Positions 51,910 through 62,503 are shown, numbered from the stretch's first letter. The stretch is 64,000 bases of DNA from Neoroseomonas marina (GCF_012927745.1 NZ_JABBKX010000008.1:124001-188000), one strand, 5' to 3'. Numbers and translations are program-made. The notes: a model not told the origin generated them from the letters alone.

Positions 51910-53070
51910 ATGGACACGACCGCCCCGCCCGGTGGCGCGCCGCGCAGCGTCCTGACCGCCGACCACGAGATGTTCCGCACCCAGGTGCGGCGCTTCTTCG
52001 AACGCGAGATCGTGCCCTATCACCGCGACTGGGAACGCGCCGAGATCGTCCCGCGCGAGGTCTGGCGAAAGGCCGGCGCGGAAGGCCTGCTCTGCCCCAT
52101 GCTCGCCGAGGAATACGGCGGCGCCGGTGCCGATTTCGGCTACTCCGCCGTGATCATCGAGGAGATCGGCCGCACCAACGCATCGGGCATCGGCTTCCCG
52201 CTGCATTCCGACATCGTGGTGCCCTATATCGAGGCGCTCGCGCAGCCGGAGAAGAAGCGCGAATGGCTGCCGCGCATGGCGAAGGGCGAGATGATCACCG
52301 CCATCGCCATGACCGAGCCCGGCATGGGGTCCGACCTCAAGGCGGTGCGCACCACGGCACGGCGCGACGGGTCCGACTGGGTCATCAACGGATCCAAGAC
52401 CTTCATCAGCAACGGGCAGAACTGCGGCCTGGTGATCGTCGTCTGCAAGACCGATCCGGGCGCGGGCCGCAAGGGCATCAGCCTGATCTGCGTCGAGGAA
52501 GGAACCCCCGGCTTCACCAAGGGCCGCAACCTCGAGAAGATCGGCCTGCACGCCGCCGACACCTCCGAATTGTTCTTCGACGAGGTGCGCGTGCCGGCGG
52601 AGAACCTGCTCGGCGAGGAGAATGCGGGCTTCTCCTACCTCATCCGGAACCTGCCGCAGGAACGCCTGGTGATCGCCATCCGCGCCGCGGCGTCCATGGA
52701 AGCGATGCTGCAGAAGACCATCGACTACGCGAAGGACCGCAAGGTCTTCAACCAGACGGTCTTCGACTTCCAGCACAACCGCTTCAAGCTGGCGGAGCTC
52801 AAGGCCAACGCCACCATGTTCCGCGTCTTCGCCGACCATTGCCTGGCGCTGCACATGAATGGTGGCCTGTCGGTGGAGATGGCGGCGACGGCGAAGCTGC
52901 TCGGCACCGAGATGCAGAACCGTCTGTTGGACGATTGCCTGCAGATGCATGGCGGTTATGGCTACATGGCCGAATACGAGATCGGGCGCGCCTGGGCCGA
53001 TGCGCGCGTCGGCCGCATCTATGGCGGCAGTTCGGAGATCATGAAGGAAATCATCGCGCGCACGCTGTAA
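51910..53070 (+). CDS. Acyl-CoA dehydrogenase
   Basis: This 386-residue flavoenzyme has the three acyl-CoA dehydrogenase domains: helical N-terminus (FRTQVRRFFEREIVPYHRDW), middle beta domain with FAD contacts (ITAIAMTEPGMGSDLKAVRT, GSKTFISNGQNCGLVIVVCK) and C-terminal helices (DDCLQMHGGYGYMAEYEIGR, VGRIYGGSSEIMKEIIARTL). The C-terminal YGG lacks the medium-chain catalytic Glu; a Glu in LPQERLVIA matches the base of the long-chain/isovaleryl type. It introduces the alpha,beta double bond in the CoA pathway. AGGAACCGT precedes the ATG. Confidence 0.95.
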   Translation: MDTTAPPGGAPRSVLTADHEMFRTQVRRFFEREIVPYHRDWERAEIVPREVWRKAGAEGLLCPMLAEEYGGAGADFGYSAVIIEEIGRTNASGIGFPLHSDIVVPYIEALAQPEKKREWLPRMAKGEMITAIAMTEPGMGSDLKAVRTTARRDGSDWVINGSKTFISNGQNCGLVIVVCKTDPGAGRKGISLICVEEGTPGFTKGRNLEKIGLHAADTSELFFDEVRVPAENLLGEENAGFSYLIRNLPQERLVIAIRAAASMEAMLQKTIDYAKDRKVFNQTVFDFQHNRFKLAELKANATMFRVFADHCLALHMNGGLSVEMAATAKLLGTEMQNRLLDDCLQMHGGYGYMAEYEIGRAWADARVGRIYGGSSEIMKEIIARTL

Positions 53071-53106
53071 CGCGCGGGCGGGAACGACCGGGAGGAGAAG
53101 ACAGGA

Positions 53107-54072
53107 ATGACCATCACCCGCCGCGCCACGCTTGGCGCTGCGCTGGCCACGCCGTTCGTGCGCGGCGTCGGCGCCCAGGAACGCTTCCCGAACAAGCCGA
53201 TCACCATCCAGATCGGCTTCCCGCCGGGCGGCGCGACCGACGTGCAGATGCGCGCCTTCGCGGATGCCGCGACGCGGCACATGGGCCAGACCGTGCTGAT
53301 CGAGAACCGCCCCGGCGCGGGCAGCACCCTGCCGGCGGCCAACATCGCGCGTACCCGGCCGGATGGCTACGTCATCGGACAGATGACGCTGCCTGCGCTG
53401 CGCCTGCCGCACATGCAGCGCATGCCTTATGACGTCACGAAGGACTACACGCCGATCATCCACCTGACCGGCTATCTGTTCGCCGTCACCGTGCGTACCG
53501 AAAGCCCCTATCGGACCTGGGCCGACCTGGTCGCGGATGCCAGGCGTCGGCCGGGCGAGGTGCGCATCGGCAACACGGGCGCCAATGGCACGCCGCACCT
53601 GACCATGGTCGACCTCGCCGAGCGGGAGAAGGTCGAGGTCACGCATGTCCCCTTCCGCGGGGAAGGCGATCTCACCCCCGCGCTGCTGGGGGGGCATATC
53701 GAGGCGGGGGCCACGGGCTCGGGCGTCGGGCAGCTCGTCGACGAGGGCAAGCTGCGCTTCCTCAACGTGTGGTCGCGCGAACGCTCGCCACGCTGGCCGA
53801 ACGTGCCGACGCTGCTGGAACTCGGCTACCAGGGGATGGTCGTCACCTCGCCCTACGGGCTGGTCGGCCCCGCGGGCATGCCGCCTGACATTGTCCGTAC
53901 GCTGCACGACGGCTTCAAGGCGGCGCTGGACGACCCGACGCACATCGCCGCGCTCCGCCGGCTCGACATGCCGATGGAGTACCTCAACAGCGCCGACTAC
54001 GGCCGCTTCATCGTCCAGACCTATGAGGAGGAACGCCAGCGCGTCGAGCGCCTCGGCCTCAGGTCGGGCTGA
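53107..54072 (+). CDS. Bug/TctC family periplasmic substrate-binding protein (3)
   Basis: This 321-residue protein has the signal TRRATLGAALATPFVRGVGA, then ITIQIGFPPGGATDVQMRAF, VLIENRPGAGSTLPAANIAR, MPYDVTKDYTPIIHLTGYLF, VTHVPFRGEGDLTPALLGGH and WPNVPTLLELGYQGMVVTSP. It follows the acyl-CoA dehydrogenase by 36 bases on the same strand and closes this operon. Its last 14 bases overlap the end of the converging AMP-forming ligase gene. It resembles receptor 4 (57.7-58.6 kb) in the HLTGYLF segment, suggesting related ligands. Confidence 0.93.
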   Translation: MTITRRATLGAALATPFVRGVGAQERFPNKPITIQIGFPPGGATDVQMRAFADAATRHMGQTVLIENRPGAGSTLPAANIARTRPDGYVIGQMTLPALRLPHMQRMPYDVTKDYTPIIHLTGYLFAVTVRTESPYRTWADLVADARRRPGEVRIGNTGANGTPHLTMVDLAEREKVEVTHVPFRGEGDLTPALLGGHIEAGATGSGVGQLVDEGKLRFLNVWSRERSPRWPNVPTLLELGYQGMVVTSPYGLVGPAGMPPDIVRTLHDGFKAALDDPTHIAALRRLDMPMEYLNSADYGRFIVQTYEEERQRVERLGLRSG

Positions 54073-55609
54073 GGTAGCGTTCCTTGAGGATCCTGCGCAG
54101 CAGCTTGCCGGCTTCGCTGCGCGGGAGTTCCTCGGCGAATTCGTAGCTCCGCGGGCGCTTCGGGCCGGCGAGCTGCTCGCGGCACAGCGCCTCGAGTTCC
54201 GCCTGCAGCCCTATCGCGCGGCCGCGCGGCACGACCACGGCGTGGACCTGTTCCCCGAAATCGGGGTTGGGGATGCCGACGACGGCGACTTCCGCCACGC
54301 TTGGGTGCTTCGCGAGCGCGGCCTCGATCTCGGCCGGGTAGATGTTCACGCCCCCCGACAGGATCAGGTCTGCCCGCCGGTCCGACAGGAACAGCCACCC
54401 GTCCTCGTCGACCCGCCCGAGGTCGCCAAGAGAGGCCCAGCCCTTCGCGTTGTAGGCGGCTTCCGTCTTGTCCGGCGCGTTGTGGTAGGCGAAACGCGGC
54501 GCGCCTTCGAAGCAGATGCGCCCGACCTCGCCGGGTGGCAGTTCGTTACCGTCATCGTCGCAGATGTGCAGCTTCACGCCATTCACCGGCCGCCCCACCG
54601 TGCCCGGCCGCGCGAGCCAATCGTGAGGCGACACCACGGTCGTCCCGACGCTCTCGGAGCCCGCGTAGTATTCCCAGATGATCGGCCCCCACCACTCCAT
54701 CATCCGCTGCTTCACGCCCACGGGGCAGGGTGCGGCGGCATGGATGGCGCAGCGATGGGAGGACAGGTCGAAGCGCCGGCGATCCTCCTCGGGCAGCGCG
54801 AGCAGGCGCACGAACATGGTCGGCACCCATTGGCTGTGGGTGACGCGATAGCGTTCGATCAGTTCCAGCGCGCCCAGCGGGTCGAACTTCGCCATCACCA
54901 CGACGGTGCCGCCCTCGGCGATGGTGCGGCGGATGGAGAAGGTGTGCGGCGCGGCGTGATACAGCGGCGCCGGCGAGAGATAGACCGTGTCCGGACCGAA
55001 GCCGTAGAACGCCTTCCAGGTCATGTCCCATTCCGGCGCGGTGCGGTTCTCCCAAGCGACCATCGGGCGCTTGATGCCCTTGGGCAGGCCGGTGGTGCCG
55101 GAGGAATAGAGGAACTCCCGCCCGATCGGCCGTTCGGGCAGCCGGGCCGGTGCGGGGAAGACGGCCAGCGCCTCCTCATAGGACCGGTAACCCTCGACCC
55201 CGTCGCCGACGGCGAAACGCGGGACGTCCCCGGTCGCACCTTCCCGCACCAGCGACGTCGCGAGGTCGGCCAGCGCCGGCGAGACGAGGATCGCCTTCGC
55301 CTGCGCGTCGGTCAGCATGTAGGCCACTTCCTGCGGCCGCAGATGCACCGACAGCGGCGTGTAGTAGAGCCCCGCCCGCCGGCAGGCGAAGGCGAGCTCG
55401 AGGAATTCCGGCCGGTTGTCCATCAGCATGGCGATGCCGTCGCCGGGCTGCAGCCCCAGCGAGATCAGCCACTGCGCGGCGCGGTTGGACCGGGCGTCGA
55501 GGGCATCGAAGGTGATGCTCGTCCCGAGGTCCGGGAAATGCGCCGCGACCTTGTCCGGCGTCTCGCGGGCCCAACGCGCCAGCAGCACCATGCCGTTCCG
55601 TCCCCTCAT
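54059..55609 (-). CDS. AMP-dependent acyl-CoA synthetase/ligase
   Basis: This 516-residue ANL-superfamily enzyme has the ATP loop LYSSGTTGLPKGIKRPM, core motif YAGSESVGTTVVSP, hinge region GDLGRVDEDGWLFLSDRRAD and the C-terminal lysine domain PRSEAGKLLRRILKERYL. It activates a carboxylic acid to its CoA thioester via an adenylate. The start at 55609 (MRGRNGMVLLARW, AGGAAA upstream) fits the family; 55591 is possible. The frame continuing upstream across the Nudix gene is not coding. It is convergent to the CoA operon. Confidence 0.93.
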   Translation of the reverse strand: MRGRNGMVLLARWARETPDKVAAHFPDLGTSITFDALDARSNRAAQWLISLGLQPGDGIAMLMDNRPEFLELAFACRRAGLYYTPLSVHLRPQEVAYMLTDAQAKAILVSPALADLATSLVREGATGDVPRFAVGDGVEGYRSYEEALAVFPAPARLPERPIGREFLYSSGTTGLPKGIKRPMVAWENRTAPEWDMTWKAFYGFGPDTVYLSPAPLYHAAPHTFSIRRTIAEGGTVVVMAKFDPLGALELIERYRVTHSQWVPTMFVRLLALPEEDRRRFDLSSHRCAIHAAAPCPVGVKQRMMEWWGPIIWEYYAGSESVGTTVVSPHDWLARPGTVGRPVNGVKLHICDDDGNELPPGEVGRICFEGAPRFAYHNAPDKTEAAYNAKGWASLGDLGRVDEDGWLFLSDRRADLILSGGVNIYPAEIEAALAKHPSVAEVAVVGIPNPDFGEQVHAVVVPRGRAIGLQAELEALCREQLAGPKRPRSYEFAEELPRSEAGKLLRRILKERYLSPT

Positions 55610-55691
55610 TTTCCTGCAAGGCTGATGTGGCGCTGCCGTGGCGTCAACGTGCCTTGCGGAGGGGACCGGGGCGCGCTGCAATACGGGGGAA

Positions 55692-56399
55692 ATGTCCAGC
55701 CCTGTCCCCGCCCGCCCTGCCTCAACCGTCCTGTTGCTGCGCGACGGCCGGCAGGGGCTCGAGGTCTTCATGGTGGTCCGCCACCACCAGATCGATTTCG
55801 CCTCCGGTGCGCTCGTCTTCCCCGGGGGGCGGGTCGAAGCCTCCGACCTGGTGCTCGCCGGCGGCGATGCCCACGGCGCCTTCCGCATCGCCGCCATCCG
55901 AGAGACCTGGGAGGAATGCGGGGTGCTGCTCGCCGCCCCCGGTGCCGCGCCGGCGGCGGAAGGGGCGTTCGCCGCCATGCTTGCGGCGCGCAGCCTGCGG
56001 CCCGACCTCGATGCGCTGGCGCATTTCGCCCACTGGATCACGCCGGTCGCGGTGCCCAAGCGCTTCGACACGCATTTCTTCCTCGCCGCCGCGCCCGCCG
56101 ACCAGGACGCGGTGCATGATGGCGGGGAGGCAGTGGACAGCGTCTGGATCCGCCCGCGCGACGCCCTGGCCGAAGCCGAGGCCGGCACGAAGAAGATCGT
56201 CTTCCCCACGCGCATGAACCTCAACAAGCTGGCGCGCAGCAACTCGGTCGCCGAGGCCTTTGCCGCCGCGCGTGCGAGGCCGGTTGTGACCGTGCAGCCG
56301 ATCCAGCGCGATGCGCCGGAGGGGCGCTACCTCCGCATCCCGATCGAGGCCGATTACGACGGGGCGGAATTCCTCGCCGGCGACCCGCCCTCCATGTGA
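55692..56399 (+). CDS. Nudix hydrolase
   Basis: This 235-residue protein has an N-terminal strand pair STVLLLRDGRQGLEVFMVVR, FPGGRVEASDL and the Nudix box core FRIAAIRETWEECGVLL with the REx2EExG acidic metal ligands. An insertion separates the GG of the box from the REx2EE helix, as in the NUDT19/peroxisomal CoA-diphosphatase-like group. That group often cleaves CoA or acyl-CoA, which would suit this neighbourhood, but the assignment is tentative. The start MSSPVPARP was chosen over one 54 bases upstream that lacks family resemblance. Confidence 0.88.
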   Translation: MSSPVPARPASTVLLLRDGRQGLEVFMVVRHHQIDFASGALVFPGGRVEASDLVLAGGDAHGAFRIAAIRETWEECGVLLAAPGAAPAAEGAFAAMLAARSLRPDLDALAHFAHWITPVAVPKRFDTHFFLAAAPADQDAVHDGGEAVDSVWIRPRDALAEAEAGTKKIVFPTRMNLNKLARSNSVAEAFAAARARPVVTVQPIQRDAPEGRYLRIPIEADYDGAEFLAGDPPSM

Positions 56400-56443
56400 G
56401 CGCGCGGCGGGCCTGAATGCAGACACGACACAGGGGAACATCC

Positions 56444-57652
56444 ATGGCTCCGCGACGCATGCGCTTCGGCATCTTCCTCGCCCCCTTCCATCGCGTGGGC
56501 GACAATCCGACGCTCGCGATGGATCGCGACGGCGCGCTGATCCAGTGGCTTGATTCGCTGGGGTATGACGAGGCCTGGATCGGCGAGCACCATTCCGCCG
56601 GCTGGGAGCTCATCGCGAGCCCCGAGATCATGATCGCCTCGCTGGCCGAGAAGACGAAGCACATCACGCTGGCTTCGGGCGTGACGAGCCTGCCCTACCA
56701 TCACCCGCTGCTGGTCGCGCAGCGCTTCGTGCAGCTCGACCACATGACGAAGGGCCGCGTCATCTTGGGCTGCGGCCCGGGCGCGCTGGTCTCCGATGCC
56801 TACATGATGGGCATCGACCCGGCGCACCAGCGGCGGCGGATGGATGAATCGCTGACCGCGATCATGAAGCTCCTCGCCTGCGAGGAGCCGGTCACCATGG
56901 CGACCGACTGGTTCACGCTGCGCGATGCGCGGCTGCACATGGCGCCCTGGTCCGAACCGCGATTTCCGGTGACCGTCGCCTCCTCGACGACGCCCTCTGG
57001 CGCGCTGGCCGCGGGCAAGCACGGCGTCGGCCTGCTCTCGCTCGGTGCGGGGCTGCATGGCGGGCCGAAGATGCTCGCCGAGCAGTGGCGCATGGCAGAG
57101 GCCGAGGCCGCGAAGCACGGCAAGACCATGGACCGCAAGAACTGGCGCCTGGTCGTCAACATGCACTGCGCCGAGGATGACGAGCGCGCCCTGCGCGAGG
57201 TGCGCCATGGCGAGGCGCTGGAGACGCTGACCTATTTCAGCGAAACCCTCGGCCGGCCGCCGATGCGATCGGAGGATCCGCTGCGCGATGGTCTCGCGCA
57301 GGGCTCGACGCTGGTGGGCTCGCCCGAGACCATCGCCAAGGGAATCGAGCGGCTGCTGTCCTTCACCGATGGCGGCACCGGCGGCATCCTGTTCCGCGCG
57401 CATGAATGGGCGGACCGCGAGGCGACCTGGCGGTCCTTCGAGCTGTTCGCGCGCTGGGTGATGCCGCGCTTCCAGGGTTCGCTGACGATGCCGCAGCAGT
57501 CGCGCGACTGGGTCAGCGCCAACCGCGAGACCATCCTCGCGCCGAACATCGCGGCGCTGAAGCAGGCCTTCAAGGATGCCGGGCAGGAAGCGCCGGAGTT
57601 CTCGCGCCTGCAACTCCACACCGGCAAGGTGGACATGCCGGCCGGCGAGTGA
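56444..57652 (+). CDS. LLM class flavin-dependent oxidoreductase
   Basis: This 402-residue bacterial luciferase-like protein has the TIM-barrel start RMRFGIFLAPFHRVGDNPTL, then YDEAWIGEHHSAGWELIASP, ITLASGVTSLPYHHPLLVAQ, GRVILGCGPGALVSDAYMMG and FPVTVASSTTPSGALAAGKH. It uses reduced FMN from a separate reductase to mono-oxygenate a substrate. The EHHSAGWE segment resembles limonene 1,2-monooxygenase-like members, which suits a terpenoid or alicyclic acid pathway. This is a suggestion only. AGGGGAA precedes the ATG at MAPRRMRFG. Confidence 0.9.
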   Translation: MAPRRMRFGIFLAPFHRVGDNPTLAMDRDGALIQWLDSLGYDEAWIGEHHSAGWELIASPEIMIASLAEKTKHITLASGVTSLPYHHPLLVAQRFVQLDHMTKGRVILGCGPGALVSDAYMMGIDPAHQRRRMDESLTAIMKLLACEEPVTMATDWFTLRDARLHMAPWSEPRFPVTVASSTTPSGALAAGKHGVGLLSLGAGLHGGPKMLAEQWRMAEAEAAKHGKTMDRKNWRLVVNMHCAEDDERALREVRHGEALETLTYFSETLGRPPMRSEDPLRDGLAQGSTLVGSPETIAKGIERLLSFTDGGTGGILFRAHEWADREATWRSFELFARWVMPRFQGSLTMPQQSRDWVSANRETILAPNIAALKQAFKDAGQEAPEFSRLQLHTGKVDMPAGE

Positions 57653-57678
57653 GGGGGAGGGCGTCACGCCCTCCCGAC

Positions 57679-58650
57679 TCAGTTCATCCGCAGGTTCAGC
57701 CGGCGGATCATGGTGCCTTCCTCTTCCATGACCTGCCCGACATAGGATGTGTAGTCCGCGCTGTTCTTGTAGATCAGCGGCATGTCGTAGCGCGCCAGCA
57801 CCTCGGCATGCGCGGGGTCGTACAGCGCGGCCTTGAAGGCATCGTGCAGCGCGCGGACCACGCCCGGATCCATCCCCTTCGGACCCGCGAGGCCGTAGGG
57901 CGAGGCCGAGACGATGTTGATGCCGACCTCGCGCAGCGTCGGCACGTTCGGGAACCGCGCGGCGCGGTTCTCACCCCAGGTCACCAGCAGGCGCAGCTGC
58001 CCGGCTTCGACCAACGGCGCCCAGCCGGTCGAATCAGCGTTCGCCTGCGTCTGGCCCGACAGCACCGCCTGGATGTTGTCCGCCCCGCCGCGGAAGGGCA
58101 CGTGCAGCCATTCGATGCCGTTCTCGGCCGCGATGCGCTCCATGGTGATGTGCAGCGTGCTGCCCACGCCGGGCGAGCCATAGGCGATCTTGCCCGGATT
58201 GGCCTTCGCGTAGGCCATGAACTCCTGCCACGTCTGCCAGGGGCTGTCCGCCTTCACCACCACGCCGAACAGGTAGCCGGTCAGGTGGATGACGTAGGTG
58301 AAGTCCTTCATCGGGTCCCAGCCGGGCCGCGAGGTCATCATCGGCACGCGGAAGGCGGTGATCGGCATCTGGCCGACCAGGTAGCCGTCGCCGCGCTGCT
58401 CGGCCGCCATGATCTGCGCGGCCATGGTGCCGGACACACCACTGCGGTTCTCGATGATGACGGGCTGGCCGAGATGCCGCGTCGCGAGGTCCGCGAGCGA
58501 TCGCAGCTGACCATCCGTCGAACCGCCCGGCGGCCAGGGCACGATCAGGCGGATCGGGCGATTGGGAAAGCCGGACTGCGCCAAAGCCGGCGCCGCGAGC
58601 AGCGTGCCCCCGGCCGCGAGCAAGGCACGACGCGACGTCGTGATGGTCAT
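57679..58650 (-). CDS. Bug/TctC family periplasmic substrate-binding protein (4)
   Basis: This 323-residue protein has the signal SRRALLAAGGTLLAAPALAQ, then IRLIVPWPPGGSTDGQLRSL, VIIENRSGVSGTMAAQIMAA, FTYVIHLTGYLFGVVVKADS, LHVPFRGGADNIQAVLSGQT and FPNVPTLREVGINIVSASPY. It lies 70 bases downstream of the thiolase gene on the same strand and belongs to that operon. Together with receptors 2 and 3 it surrounds the CoA genes. Confidence 0.93.
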   Translation of the reverse strand: MTITTSRRALLAAGGTLLAAPALAQSGFPNRPIRLIVPWPPGGSTDGQLRSLADLATRHLGQPVIIENRSGVSGTMAAQIMAAEQRGDGYLVGQMPITAFRVPMMTSRPGWDPMKDFTYVIHLTGYLFGVVVKADSPWQTWQEFMAYAKANPGKIAYGSPGVGSTLHITMERIAAENGIEWLHVPFRGGADNIQAVLSGQTQANADSTGWAPLVEAGQLRLLVTWGENRAARFPNVPTLREVGINIVSASPYGLAGPKGMDPGVVRALHDAFKAALYDPAHAEVLARYDMPLIYKNSADYTSYVGQVMEEEGTMIRRLNLRMN

Positions 58651-58720
58651 ACGATGAATCCTCCCGCTGGATCATGTCGTGCCGGCCCCGCGGTCGTTGC
58701 CGCGGGGCCGGGGGCGCGGC

Positions 58721-59872
58721 TCAGGGCCGCTGGTTCGACATCACGATGGTGCCGGACGCGGAGAACATGCCGCCCACGCCGTGGCAGACGCTGATCTCGA
58801 CATCCGGCACCTGCGCCGGCGCGATGCCGCGCACCTGGCGCACGCTCTCCTGCAGGGCGAACATGCCGTACATGCCGGTGTGCGTGTAGGACAGGCCGCC
58901 GCCATTGGTGTTGAGCGGCAGCTTGCCGCCAGGCCGGGTATTGCCTTCCCAGATGAAGTCCTTCGCCTCGCCGCGCTTGACGAAGCCGAGGTCCTCCAGC
59001 CCGTAGAGCGGCAGATGCGCGAAGGCGTCGTAGATCATCAGGTGATCCACGTCGGAATGCTTGATGCCGGCCATCTCCATCGCCGTCGGCCCCGCGACGC
59101 GGAACGCCCGGGACGACGTGAAGTCCTGCATCTGGCTGACCATCGTCGTCTCGACGGATTCACCGCTGCCGAGGATGTAGACCGGCTTCTGCGGGAAATC
59201 CTTCGCCCGGTCGGCCGAGGTGAGGATCAGCGCGCCGCCGCCATCGGTCACCAGGCAGCACTGCAGCAGCCGGAACGGATAGGCGATCATCTTGCTGTTC
59301 AACACGTCGGCGATCGTGATCGGATCGCGGAAGGCCGCGCGCGGGTTCTTCCCCGCCCATTCGCGCTGCACGACGGCGACCTGCGCCAGATGCTCATGCG
59401 TGGTGCCCGTCGCCTTCATGTAGCGCAGCACCGGGATGGGGAAGAGCGTCGGCGGGCCCATCGGGCCGAAGGGCGCCTCGAACTGCCCGTTCAGGCTCTG
59501 CGGCTCCGGCGGGCGCGGCGTCGCGTTGATGCGCGACTTGCCGCTCTCGCCATGGGTGATGAGGATCGTCTTGGCATAGCCCGCATGGATGGCCGCCGCG
59601 GCGTGCCGGACGTGCAGCATGAAGGAACAGCCGCCGACGCCGGTTCCGTCGACCCATTTCGGCGTGATGCCGAGGTAGTGGGCGATCTGCTGCGGCATCA
59701 TCGGGCCGACACAGGCCACGCCGTCGATGTCGGACGGCTTCAGCCCCGCATCGGCCATCGCGTTCAGCGCCGCATCGGCGTGCAGCATGATCTGCGCCAT
59801 CTCGGGCACGGCGCCGATGCGCGTGGATTCGGCCGCGCCGACGATGGCGATCTCGCCTGGCTTGATCGTCAT
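58721..59872 (-). CDS. Thiolase-superfamily protein (SCP-x/lipid-transfer type)
   Basis: This 383-residue thiolase-fold protein has IAIVGAAESTRIGAVPEMAQ, the N-terminal active-site region GTGVGGCSFMLHVRHAAAAI, DAFAHLPLYGLEDLGFVKRG and NTNGGGLSYTHTGMYGMFAL followed by a C-terminal catalytic-type CHGVGGMFSASGTIV. The canonical GHP histidine motif of biosynthetic thiolases is missing. Relatives paired with DUF35 proteins act as acyl-CoA thiolases or retro-aldolases on bulky side chains (the Ltp2-ChsH2 kind). It begins 4 bases after the DUF35 gene, so the two are one operon and probably one complex. Confidence 0.9.
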   Translation of the reverse strand: MTIKPGEIAIVGAAESTRIGAVPEMAQIMLHADAALNAMADAGLKPSDIDGVACVGPMMPQQIAHYLGITPKWVDGTGVGGCSFMLHVRHAAAAIHAGYAKTILITHGESGKSRINATPRPPEPQSLNGQFEAPFGPMGPPTLFPIPVLRYMKATGTTHEHLAQVAVVQREWAGKNPRAAFRDPITIADVLNSKMIAYPFRLLQCCLVTDGGGALILTSADRAKDFPQKPVYILGSGESVETTMVSQMQDFTSSRAFRVAGPTAMEMAGIKHSDVDHLMIYDAFAHLPLYGLEDLGFVKRGEAKDFIWEGNTRPGGKLPLNTNGGGLSYTHTGMYGMFALQESVRQVRGIAPAQVPDVEISVCHGVGGMFSASGTIVMSNQRP

Positions 59873-59876
59873 GGCG

Positions 59877-60293
59877 TCAGGCTCCCTTCGCGGGACGGAA
59901 GAGGGCGAGGGTGATGTCGTCGTCCATCGGCGTGAAGGCGACCTCGAGCGGCATGTCGAGCACCAGCGCCTCGGGCGTCTGCGGGCAGTCGATGATGTTG
60001 GTCATCATGCGCGGCCCTTCCTCGAGCTCCACGACCGCGATCGCGTAGGGCGGCTTGAAGCCCGGCACGGGACGGTGGTGGATGACGTAGGAATGCAGTG
60101 TCGCGCGGCCCGAGGCCTCGAATACTTCCACGTTGCGCGTGCCGGTGTAGGGGCTGAAGGGACGGGGCGGGAAATAGGCCTTGCCCGTGTCGCCGCAGCG
60201 CTGCAGCAGCAGCTTTCCGTTCTTGGTCCCTTCCCAGAAATGCTTCGTTTCGGGCGTGGGCTCCGGCCGCGGGCGGCCTGGTTCGAGAGCCAT
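59877..60293 (-). CDS. DUF35 OB-fold protein with degenerate zinc ribbon
   Basis: This 138-residue partner protein has the N-terminal helix TPETKHFWEGTKNGKLLLQR, the rubredoxin-like knuckle, then an OB-fold (TLHSYVIHHRPVPGFKPPYA, IAVVELEEGPRMMTNIIDC). In the family the knuckle has four zinc cysteines (RCxxCG...CPxC); here it reads RCGDTGKAYFPPRPFSPYTG, with only the first Cys left. Zinc binding is thus probably lost. DUF35 proteins dock acyl-CoA substrates onto thiolase-like partners, and the thiolase gene follows 4 bases later. The start has GGAGGAAG upstream. Confidence 0.9.
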   Translation of the reverse strand: MALEPGRPRPEPTPETKHFWEGTKNGKLLLQRCGDTGKAYFPPRPFSPYTGTRNVEVFEASGRATLHSYVIHHRPVPGFKPPYAIAVVELEEGPRMMTNIIDCPQTPEALVLDMPLEVAFTPMDDDITLALFRPAKGA

Positions 60294-60371
60294 TTCGGCG
60301 CTTCCTCCTTACATGCGTGAAGCCATGTTCACCCGAGCCCGCCCGCGGGGAAAGGGGGGGATGGCAGGACG

Positions 60372-60400
60372 TTGACCGATCCCGGCACCAGGCACAGATT
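60372..60400 (+). promoter_or_regulatory. Probable thiC promoter
   Basis: TTGACC (60372-60377), 17 bases, CAGATT (60395-60400). The expected start of transcription falls right at the 5' side of the TPP riboswitch P1 stem, which supports the call. Confidence 0.55.
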
Positions 60401-60406
60401 GGATGT

Positions 60407-62395
<1,989 letters not shown>

Positions 62396-62402
62396 ACGTG
62401 AT

Positions 62403-62427
62403 GCGAGAGGGGCGCCGCCCCTCTCGC
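62403..62427 (+). terminator. Hairpin terminator after thiC
   Basis: A perfect 11-base stem, GCGAGAGGGGC with its complement, and a 3-base loop lie 8 bases after the thiC stop. No T run follows, so it may act with the next palindromes. Confidence 0.7.
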
Positions 62428-62437
62428 GCTCTCCCCG

Positions 62438-62503
62438 CCAAAGGCCGAAAGGCCTTTGGGAACCGTCACCTGGCATTGATTTCCAAGGGCCCTTCGGCCT
62501 TGG
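62438..62503. repeat. Further palindromes downstream of thiC (possible dispersed repeat)
   Basis: CCAAAGGCC-GAAA-GGCCTTTGG (62438-62459) is a perfect 9-base stem with a GNRA tetraloop. CCAAGGGCC (62483-62491) with GGCCTTGG (62496-62503) is a related imperfect hairpin. The two share the CCAA(A/G)GGCC core in a 130-base gap between convergent genes, a layout typical of REP-like intergenic palindromes. Confidence 0.5.
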
